Origin: CAZCWX01 sp964502465
Lineage (GTDB): Bacteria; Desulfobacterota; Binatia; Bin18
DNA length: 10,326 nucleotides
Assembly: GCA_964502465.1 (NCBI GenBank)
Contig: CAZCWX010000028.1
Location: 1 to 10,326, forward strand
Reading direction: 5' to 3'
The notes below the pieces were generated by a model. The model searched no databases. It was not told where the DNA came from and was given only the letters and a program-made list of their open reading frames with translations. This document shows, piece after piece, positions 1 through 5,672 of this stretch (position 1 is its first letter; every line of letters starts with the position of its first letter). The position numbers and the translations under genes are program-made.

Positions 1-39
1 CACAATTTTTTGGTAAGCCACACAGGTTTCGTGTCAGTC

Positions 40-95
40 TTGTGGTGCAGGCGTACCGCCTGCTCGCAAAGGCCGCCGAGACGGCGGCACCACAA
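40..95. repeat. Composite palindromic element that folds as a three-way junction
   Basis: Three perfect 7-bp inverted repeats are nested here. The outer arms are TTGTGGT (40-46) and ACCACAA (89-95). Immediately inside the left arm is the hairpin GCAGGCG-TAC-CGCCTGC (47-63). Immediately inside the right arm is the hairpin GCCGCCG-AGA-CGGCGGC (72-88). Only an 8-base linker (64-71) is unpaired at the junction. Beyond a small internal loop, bases 29-34 can pair with 98-103 (one G-U), lengthening the basal stem. It lies downstream of the minus-strand ribonuclease gene and has no T-run after it on that strand, so it is not an ordinary intrinsic terminator. The arrangement resembles REP/BIME-like or MITE-like dispersed palindromes, or a structured 3' UTR. 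Only one copy is in the window, so calling it a dispersed repeat is inference; the pairing itself is directly visible. Confidence 0.6.
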
Positions 96-170
96 TCGCA
101 CGAGTGCCAACAATGGACCTCTGTCCCTCATTTACAATAATTTAATATGCACCCGGCAACAGGGTCGGTC

Positions 171-1874
171 TCACGCCCTGCCTCGCGAGGCGGCAGGGCG
201 ACGTACCCCTCGACCTGCGGTTGGGGAAACCATGGACGCAGGCGTTTCTCGCTTCGTCTGCTGCTGAGGCGCGTTCGCTTCAGGAACCGGTACACTGATT
301 TCGTACTGTTCGTGATGAAAACTTGGGGTGGCGCGGAAGATAAAGCGTTTCCGCAGACGCCGTTCGAGTTCATCGAGGCGCTCCCCTTCCTCGTCATACA
401 GAAAGGTGACGACTTCGGGGTGAGCCTTGACGGTGAGCAGTGGCGCTGCAGGATGGAGATGAACCTCTTTCTGGAGCTGCCGGAGAACCTCAGAGGCGAT
501 AGTAGAAACCGCACGGACGTGGCCTTTTCCTTCACAGTACATACACGGTTCGCACAGCTGCTGTTGCAAGCTCTCGCGCGTGCGCTTCCGCGTCATCTGG
601 ACCAGTCCGAGTTCGCTGATCTTGCGCATGCTGCTGCGAGTCTTGTCTTTTTTCAGGGCTTCGCGCAGCGCTTCCGTTACTTTATTGCGGTTGGCGACCC
701 GCTCCATATCGATGAAATCGATAATAATCATCCCCCCGATGTTGCGGAGCCGCAATTGCTCGACCACGACCTTGGCTGCCTCGAGATTGGTCTGTAACAT
801 CGTCTCTTCTTGGTCGCGCTTGCCAACGAAGCGGCCGGTGTTGACATCGATCGCCGTGAGCGCCTCGGTATGGTCGATCACAATATGCCCGCCGGACTTC
901 AGATACACGCGCCGGTCAAGGGCTTTAGTGATTTGTGCTTCGATGTTGTAGTAATCAAATATGGGCTCCGGCTGGTCGTGGAGCTTGATCCGACTCACCA
1001 GGCGGGGCATAAACGCAGCACTGAACTCTTTGACCCGCTCATAGTCAGTGGGATTATCGATCACCACTGAGTGCACATCGGTGGTGAAGAGATCACGCAG
1101 AATGCGGAGGATCACATCCATATCATCGTGCAGCAGGGCAGGGGCGCTACATTGGTCACTTTTGGCGGCAATCCCACTCCACAGCTTGAGCAGAAATCGC
1201 ATGTCATCGTGAATTTCTTTTTTTGTGAGGCCCTCACAGGCTGTGCGGACAATAAACCCCCCTTTCGCAGGGCGCATAGCCTGAACGATCTCACGTAACC
1301 GTTTCCGTTCTTTGTTGTCCGCAATACGGCGGGAGACCCCGATATGGTTGATCGTCGGCGTGAACACCAGGTGACGCCCGGGCAGCGAGACATGGGACGT
1401 GATCCGTGGCCCTTTGGTGCCAATCGATTCTTTCGCTATCTGGACGACAATCTCCTGATTCTTCTTGATGACGTCTTCGAGCGGCAGATGTGGGGGAAAG
1501 CGTTCTCGACGACCGCGAGTGCTCGGCGGTGGTGAAGATTCACTTTTGCTTATGGATTCATCTTCAGCCTGCTCGTCCTCAGAAAAGGGATCATCTATTG
1601 AAGAAGAGTCGTCTGTGTCGTCCTCGATATACCCTGCGGGTAGGGGGCCGCCAAACAGGTCCGAGGCGTGGATGAATCCGGCCTTCTCAAGACCGATATC
1701 GACGAAGGCGGCTTGCATACCTGGGAGTACGCGAATCACGCGGCCCTTGTAAATGTTTCCGGCAACGTTCCGCTGCCGGGCACGTTCAATGTGAATCTCA
1801 GCGAGAGTGTCGTTTTCCAGAAGGGCGACCCTCGCTTCTTGGGAGGTAGAATTAATAATGATTTTTTGACGCAC
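171..1874 (-). CDS. rng: Ribonuclease E/G family endoribonuclease (RNase G type)
   Basis: This is a 567-residue single-strand-specific endoribonuclease of the Rne/Rng family, which in characterised bacteria cuts mRNA and matures rRNA 5' ends in the cytoplasm. The N-terminus (MRQKIIINSTSQEARVALLE) is typical of the family and is followed by an S1 RNA-binding domain from about residue 36. That domain is interrupted by an acidic, serine-rich insertion at about 82-120. The catalytic DNase I-like part contains DVNTG with D343 and IDFIDM with D386, matching the two magnesium-binding aspartates of RNase E. Cysteines C444 and C447 in PCMYCEGKG match the zinc-link. There is only a tail of about 35 residues after the core and no long RNase E-type scaffold, hence the RNase G assignment. 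The start is GTG, five bases after the stop of the radical SAM gene, with no clear Shine-Dalgarno sequence, so translational coupling is likely. The last ten codons overlap a strong palindrome. Confidence 0.95.
   Translation of the reverse strand: MRQKIIINSTSQEARVALLENDTLAEIHIERARQRNVAGNIYKGRVIRVLPGMQAAFVDIGLEKAGFIHASDLFGGPLPAGYIEDDTDDSSSIDDPFSEDEQAEDESISKSESSPPPSTRGRRERFPPHLPLEDVIKKNQEIVVQIAKESIGTKGPRITSHVSLPGRHLVFTPTINHIGVSRRIADNKERKRLREIVQAMRPAKGGFIVRTACEGLTKKEIHDDMRFLLKLWSGIAAKSDQCSAPALLHDDMDVILRILRDLFTTDVHSVVIDNPTDYERVKEFSAAFMPRLVSRIKLHDQPEPIFDYYNIEAQITKALDRRVYLKSGGHIVIDHTEALTAIDVNTGRFVGKRDQEETMLQTNLEAAKVVVEQLRLRNIGGMIIIDFIDMERVANRNKVTEALREALKKDKTRSSMRKISELGLVQMTRKRTRESLQQQLCEPCMYCEGKGHVRAVSTIASEVLRQLQKEVHLHPAAPLLTVKAHPEVVTFLYDEEGERLDELERRLRKRFIFRATPSFHHEQYEISVPVPEANAPQQQTKRETPASMVSPTAGRGVRRPAASRGRA
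174..200. repeat. 9-bp palindrome overlapping the 3' end of rng
   Basis: CGCCCTGCC (174-182) is perfectly complementary to GGCAGGGCG (192-200), with a 9-base loop that contains TCGCGA. The palindrome lies inside the last ten codons of the minus-strand ribonuclease gene, just before its stop at 171-173. On that strand no U-run follows, so it does not look like a classical terminator. It could stabilise the mRNA 3' end, or be a small palindromic insertion that supplied the Arg/Ala-rich C-terminal tail. The pairing is seen directly; both roles are inference. Confidence 0.5.
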
Positions 1875-1879
1875 GAACG

Positions 1880-4741
1880 TTAATCTGCCGCCGTGAACAA
1901 CGGCATGTCCTTTGTTTCTTCTTCGCTCACAGCAGGTTCAGTCGGAAGGTGGAAGCGTGTGTGAATCTTTGTCACGCGCAGAAGTTTGATCTCTTCCCAC
2001 GTGAGTGCGAGCAGAGCACCAACAAACTCATGCGGCTTAATAGTTCCTGTCTTAGTCATGCGTATTTCCAGGTCCAAGATGTGTGGGGCGCTCAAAGCGA
2101 CTGCAGCGACCAACTGTTTCGCATCAACCTCTTTCTCGCCGCTCCGGGTAGGTTTCTGCATTGGGAAAGTCAGTGCGGTATGAAACGCGCTCAGTCGCTC
2201 GGCCAGGATCGCCGACGTCCACTTATGTGACGGTATAACATTCAGCCCCACTTTATAGCAAAGGGATTGAATGTTTGCGTCAATGCTCGGGGCCCGCAGA
2301 TCGATCGCTTCCGCATGGTGTATGCCAAATCCGTGGGGAAATTCAGCGCCGAGCCGGTCTCGGACCTTTCTCGGGGTGAGCGGTTCACTCAGTTCGATGT
2401 CGAGGAATTCTTCTTCACTCTCTACACCGAGAGGCAGAGCTGGGCCAAAACTGAGCCGTGGAAGTGGGTGGTAGCCCTGGCTGTAGGCAACCGGCAAACG
2501 CGCGCGCCGGATTGCCCGCGTAAACAGGGTCGCTACTTCTTTTGCTCCAACGAACCGTGCGGTATCAAGCTTGCTGTACGTGACCCGCACGCGGACGACC
2601 GCAGCTTTCTGCTCTCCTTTGCTGACCGCAATGGTATTAGGATCACCGGCAAGCCATTCTTCGGCATTGCCCGAGGCGTGAGGCCTTGGTGCAGGGTGTA
2701 AGGTGTAGGGTGTAGGGTGTAAGGCATTCGGTGTTAAGTGCTGAGTGTCCAGTGCTGAGTGTTGACTCGGGACTCGGGACTCGGGACTCGGGACTTTCTG
2801 CGCGCGTTTTTCCTGCATAAGCTGCCACTGACGGGTGCCCCAGGTGCTATGCTCTGGCAGGAGTGTGCGGGCCCAGGAATCAACCTGGGTGCCGCGATGC
2901 TCTGCTCCTTTTGCCCCACTTAAATGATAGGTCACATTCCGGACAGTTTTGAAATCGCAGGCGCCGCAATACGAACACCGTTCAACGCTGCAGTCTGGGG
3001 TGAGGGTCGCAGCAAAAGCCTTAGCCAGGTCTCGCTGCAGCCATTTTTTACTCACGCCGCTGTCGAGATGATCCCATGGTAAGGGCTCATTGAGCAGCCG
3101 GCGGCGCAAGTGAAAGTCTGGGTCGATACCATGTTCAGCAAAGGCCCGCTGCCACAGATCGAGACGAAACTTATCGGTCCACCCATCAAAACGACACCCT
3201 AGTTGATAGGCCGTGAGCAGAGCACCGCTCAAACGCCGATCCCCACGGGCGAATACGCCTTCGAGGAAAGACAGACGCGCGTCGTGCCATTTGAACTGGA
3301 TGCCATAACGCCGTAGTTCTCTGCGGAGCAATTGCTGACGCTCTTCGGTCTCTGCAAGACTGAGCTGTGCAGCCCACTGGAAGGGGGTATGTGGTTTGGG
3401 AACGAAAGTTGAAACGCTCGCTGTGACCTGGCACCGGTGCTTGCCCACCGCAGACACTTTGCGGCAGAGATCGACGATACCCAGAAGATCTTCTTCTGTC
3501 TCACTGGGGAGCCCCAGCATAAAATAGAGCTTGACACTCCGCCACCCGAGACCAAAGAGCAGACGGGCCGCTTCGAGTAATTCTTCTTCTTTGTATTCTT
3601 TCTGAATCACATCGCGCAGCCGCTGGGAGCCGGCCTCTGGAGCTAGCGTAAAGCCGGTTTTGCGAACACGGCGGATCTCTTCGAGGATGTGAGGCGACAA
3701 CGCATCGACCCGAGTCGAAGGGAGGGACACCGACACCTTCAACCCAGCAAAGCGATTCATGACCTCCCGCAGGAGCGGGTTCACACAGCTATAATCTCCA
3801 GTGCTCAGGCTTAAAAGGGAGACCTCTTCGTAGCCGCTGTGCGCCACAAGTTTTTCGATCTGCTGTTGTAAGGCCAGCGGGTCACGCTCTCTCAGTGGTC
3901 GATAAATATATCCGGCCTGACAGAAACGGCAGCCGCGCACACAGCCACGCATCACCTCGACGGCGATGCGATCATGCACAATATTGACATTCGGCACCAC
4001 CTGGCGGGTGAGTTGGGGAATTGAGTTCAGATCGCGCACGATGCGTTTGTGCACGACTGCCTGGTCCGGTTTGAGCGGTCGCATTGCCTGCAACATACCA
4101 TCGGCGGTGTAATCAACGGCAAAGAAAGCAGGGACGTACACCCCAGGGATGCGGCTGAGTGCATGGAGGAGATCAAGCCGGTCCTTTTTATCCCATGCCA
4201 GATAGGCATCGCAGATGTCAAAAACTGCCTCCTCACCGTCGCCTAGCAAAAAAGCATCGATGAATTCAGCAGTTGGCTCGGGATGGAAGGCGCATGGGCC
4301 ACCCGCAATGACAAGCGGATGTGTCGCATCACGTTCACGCGAGAACAGCGGAACGCCACCAAGATCGAGCATCAGCAAAAGATTCGTGTAGGTCAGTTCG
4401 TACTGCAAGCTGAATCCAAGAATGTTGAATTCAGAAAGTGGGGAACACGTATCAAGCGACGCCAGGGGGAGTCCACTCTGACGGAGACGCGCTTCCATAT
4501 CAACCCAAGGCGCATAGGCTCGTTCTGCCTGAATATCTGGACGGCTGTTGAGCAGGTTGTAAAGGATCTGTAGGCCAAGATGTGACTGGGCGATTTCGTA
4601 GACCTCAGGGAAAGCCAACGCAAAGCGCAACCGTACCTGGCGTGGGTCTTTGACAGTTGTCCCTCGTTCCCCTCCAGTATAGCGAGCTGGTTGCTCAACC
4701 AGGGGCAAGATCGTCTCGTAGGCCGCTCGGAGACTTGTCAC
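1880..4741 (-). CDS. Radical SAM protein (TIGR03960-like) fused to a DUF2344 (TIGR03936-like) domain
   Basis: This is a 953-residue two-part protein. Residues 1 to about 230 resemble the degenerate B12-binding-like N-terminal region of the TIGR03960 family; no cobalamin-binding DxHxxG motif is seen. The radical SAM core follows with CVRGCRFC (C267, C271, C274), the CxxxCxxC ligands of the [4Fe-4S] cluster that cleaves S-adenosylmethionine. A second cysteine group (C584, C589, C592, C595) could hold an auxiliary metal or cluster. A low-complexity linker (about 650-685) is encoded by a heptanucleotide array. The DUF2344 domain begins near residue 714 (VVRVRVTYSKLDTARFVG) and includes the conserved stretch around LSFGPALPLGVES. 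The start is GTG, preceded by an AAGG at suitable distance. I know of no established substrate. Tight linkage to an RNase G-type gene is common for this family and suggests RNA or ribosome modification, which is inference. Confidence 0.93.
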   Translation of the reverse strand: MTSLRAAYETILPLVEQPARYTGGERGTTVKDPRQVRLRFALAFPEVYEIAQSHLGLQILYNLLNSRPDIQAERAYAPWVDMEARLRQSGLPLASLDTCSPLSEFNILGFSLQYELTYTNLLLMLDLGGVPLFSRERDATHPLVIAGGPCAFHPEPTAEFIDAFLLGDGEEAVFDICDAYLAWDKKDRLDLLHALSRIPGVYVPAFFAVDYTADGMLQAMRPLKPDQAVVHKRIVRDLNSIPQLTRQVVPNVNIVHDRIAVEVMRGCVRGCRFCQAGYIYRPLRERDPLALQQQIEKLVAHSGYEEVSLLSLSTGDYSCVNPLLREVMNRFAGLKVSVSLPSTRVDALSPHILEEIRRVRKTGFTLAPEAGSQRLRDVIQKEYKEEELLEAARLLFGLGWRSVKLYFMLGLPSETEEDLLGIVDLCRKVSAVGKHRCQVTASVSTFVPKPHTPFQWAAQLSLAETEERQQLLRRELRRYGIQFKWHDARLSFLEGVFARGDRRLSGALLTAYQLGCRFDGWTDKFRLDLWQRAFAEHGIDPDFHLRRRLLNEPLPWDHLDSGVSKKWLQRDLAKAFAATLTPDCSVERCSYCGACDFKTVRNVTYHLSGAKGAEHRGTQVDSWARTLLPEHSTWGTRQWQLMQEKRAQKVPSPESRVPSQHSALDTQHLTPNALHPTPYTLHPAPRPHASGNAEEWLAGDPNTIAVSKGEQKAAVVRVRVTYSKLDTARFVGAKEVATLFTRAIRRARLPVAYSQGYHPLPRLSFGPALPLGVESEEEFLDIELSEPLTPRKVRDRLGAEFPHGFGIHHAEAIDLRAPSIDANIQSLCYKVGLNVIPSHKWTSAILAERLSAFHTALTFPMQKPTRSGEKEVDAKQLVAAVALSAPHILDLEIRMTKTGTIKPHEFVGALLALTWEEIKLLRVTKIHTRFHLPTEPAVSEEETKDMPLFTAAD
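2688..2792. repeat. In-phase 7-base tandem array (15 units, three subfamilies) inside a coding region
   Basis: Read on the plus strand, 105 bases divide into fifteen consecutive 7-base units without a break in register. Units 2688-2722 are GGTGTAG or GGTGTAA variants (the first is GGTGCAG). Units 2723-2764 are degenerate, mostly of the AGTGCTG/AGTGTTG type. Units 2765-2792 are four exact copies of ACTCGGG, followed by a partial ACT. The array is 35 codons long, so it keeps the reading frame of the radical SAM gene and encodes a Pro/Ser/His/Thr-rich linker at residues 650-685. It resembles the short tandemly repeated (STRR) heptamers described in cyanobacteria, although nothing else here indicates a cyanobacterium. 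Confidence 0.9.
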
Positions 4742-4775
4742 TTGTGCCTTTTTTCCTTTTTCAATGGCGTCAGCA

Positions 4776-4805
4776 ACTATACAAGAAGTTTTGAGGATAG
4801 CGCAA
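4776..4805 (-). promoter_or_regulatory. Candidate sigma70-type promoter for the radical SAM-rng operon
   Basis: On the minus strand, a -35-like TTGCGC (4800-4805) is followed after 18 bases by TATAGT (4776-4781), which matches the -10 consensus at five of six positions. The -35 box is poor, matching at three of six. Transcription would begin near 4769, about 28 bases upstream of the GTG start, leaving space for the AAGG ribosome-binding site. A CTGACA further upstream with TATCCT at 15-base spacing is a weaker alternative. Confidence 0.35.
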
Positions 4806-4883
4806 GCAGAGAGTTGTCAGTGCATGACGTGATGAAATTTTTATGACCGCGCAAGTTTTTTCGAGGTGTAGCTCGCAGAAATC

Positions 4884-4912
4884 TTGACATCCTGTGAGGA
4901 GGGCGATACTGT
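4884..4912 (+). promoter_or_regulatory. Candidate sigma70-type promoter for the HNH-smc-ftsY unit
   Basis: A perfect -35 consensus TTGACA (4884-4889) is followed after exactly 17 bases by TACTGT (4907-4912), which keeps the three most important -10 positions (T1, A2, T6). GATACT at 4905-4910 is an alternative -10 with a short 15-base spacer. Initiation near 4919 would give a leader of about 35 bases before the HNH start codon. Confidence 0.5.
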
Positions 4913-4953
4913 GAGCGGCAAAAAATGCCTTTCCTAACAAGGATTTGGAGGGG

Positions 4954-5559
4954 ATGAGTGTATTAAATAGCAAAGTACTCGTGCTCAACCGGTCCTACTT
5001 CCCGGTTCACGTCACGTCTGTACGCCGGGCTTTCGCTCTCCTGTATCAAGGGATTGCCGAGGCAGTCGATCAGCAGTACCGCACCTTTGACTACGAAAGC
5101 TGGAGTGCACTCTCAGCCTCCCTGCAGGACGAGACGGTTGGCATGGTTGACCGGGTCGTCCGGGTGCCTCGTGTGATCTTGCTCGTGGCCTATGATCGGG
5201 TCCCTAAACGTCACGTGCGGTTTAGCCGCTTCAACGTTTTTGCCCGAGACAAGAATACCTGTCAATATTGTGGCAAGAAATTCCCTCGGACTGAACTGAA
5301 TCTCGACCATGTCATCCCCCGTTCGCGCGGAGGACTGTCTACCTGGGAAAATGTGGTGTGCTCCTGTTTTTCCTGTAATCGCGTGAAAGGGGGACGGCTG
5401 CCGGAGGAAACCCATATGCGACTGATCCGTAAGCCTTTTCGGCCAGAGTGGACCCCATTCATGCTGGAGACGTTCAGTTTCAAGCGTTATCAAGAGTGGT
5501 TGCCGTATTTGAATGCGGTTGATGCCGCATACTGGAATACTGAATTACTTGAGCGGTAG
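4954..5559 (+). CDS. HNH endonuclease family protein
   Basis: This is a 201-residue protein with a C-terminal-half HNH nuclease fold. A zinc-type pair of CxxC motifs (C103/C106 in CQYC; C138/C141 in CFSC) frames the catalytic segment. D118-H119 lie in NLDHVIPRSRGG, N133 in WENVV, and N142 stands at the third HNH position. The N-terminal part (KVLVLNRSYFPVHVTSVRRAFALLY) is shared by a widespread group of small bacterial HNH proteins whose role is not settled. No methylase, specificity subunit or phage gene is nearby, so a restriction or prophage role is not supported. I chose ATG at 4954: GGAGG (4947-4951) and AAGGA (4939-4943) both precede it, although GGAGG is unusually close. A TTG at 4945 would add three residues but would have only AAGGA, almost touching it. 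It is probably the first gene of the unit with smc and ftsY, 113 bases before smc. Confidence 0.9.
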   Translation: MSVLNSKVLVLNRSYFPVHVTSVRRAFALLYQGIAEAVDQQYRTFDYESWSALSASLQDETVGMVDRVVRVPRVILLVAYDRVPKRHVRFSRFNVFARDKNTCQYCGKKFPRTELNLDHVIPRSRGGLSTWENVVCSCFSCNRVKGGRLPEETHMRLIRKPFRPEWTPFMLETFSFKRYQEWLPYLNAVDAAYWNTELLER

Positions 5560-5654
5560 ATTTCCGGTGCGCCACAAGATATAGTGGCAACACGTTTTTT
5601 CGACCCTTTCCCTTGAGAATTTCCCGATCGCCTGGGTGTGGAGGTGAGGGGATT

Positions 5655-5659
5655 GGAGG
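5655..5659 (+). promoter_or_regulatory. Possible ribosome-binding site of smc with start ambiguity
   Basis: GGAGG lies 13 bases before the ATG at 5673, farther than usual, but only 4 bases before an in-frame GTG at 5664. The run GGGG (5666-5669) sits 3 bases before the ATG. Homology favours the ATG because SMC proteins usually begin close to MRIKxLEL..GFKSF. The GTG would add only three residues (reading VGQ before that methionine). Confidence 0.4.
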
Positions 5660-5672
5660 CGTTGTGGGGCAG

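Larger units (their letters stand above)
4742..4953. other. Divergent intergenic region with back-to-back promoters
   Basis: About 210 bases separate the start codons of the minus-strand radical SAM gene and the plus-strand HNH gene. The region is AT-richer than its flanks and holds a promoter candidate for each direction. The two candidate -35 boxes are about 80 bases apart, leaving room for a regulator between them. No riboswitch, tRNA or strong palindrome was recognised. Confidence 0.7.

Noticed and set aside
104..170. AT-rich stretch and short 4-bp stems between the junction element and the rng stop
   Set aside because: No gene, terminator or promoter is convincing here; the pairings are too short to support a structure.
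147..797. Open frame of 216 codons on the plus strand opposite rng
   Set aside because: It lies antisense to a confidently identified ribonuclease gene, has no recognisable family features and is explained by the codon composition of the opposite strand.
4814..4832. GTCA-N5-TGAC inverted repeat between the divergent promoters as a possible operator
   Set aside because: The half-sites are only four bases long and not repeated, which is insufficient to propose a regulator site.
5513..5530. ATGCGG/CCGCAT inverted repeat at the end of the HNH gene
   Set aside because: It is a 6-bp stem within coding sequence without a T-run, so a chance or weak structure.
5571..5600. Possible terminator between the HNH gene and smc: GCCAC/GTGGC stem followed by six T
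   Set aside because: The stem is only 5 bp with an 8-base loop and is separated from the T-run by six bases, too weak to call.
5613..5672. N-terminal extension of smc starting at TTG 5613
   Set aside because: The 20 extra residues are Gly-rich and not SMC-like, while the ATG at 5673 begins exactly where SMC homology normally starts.
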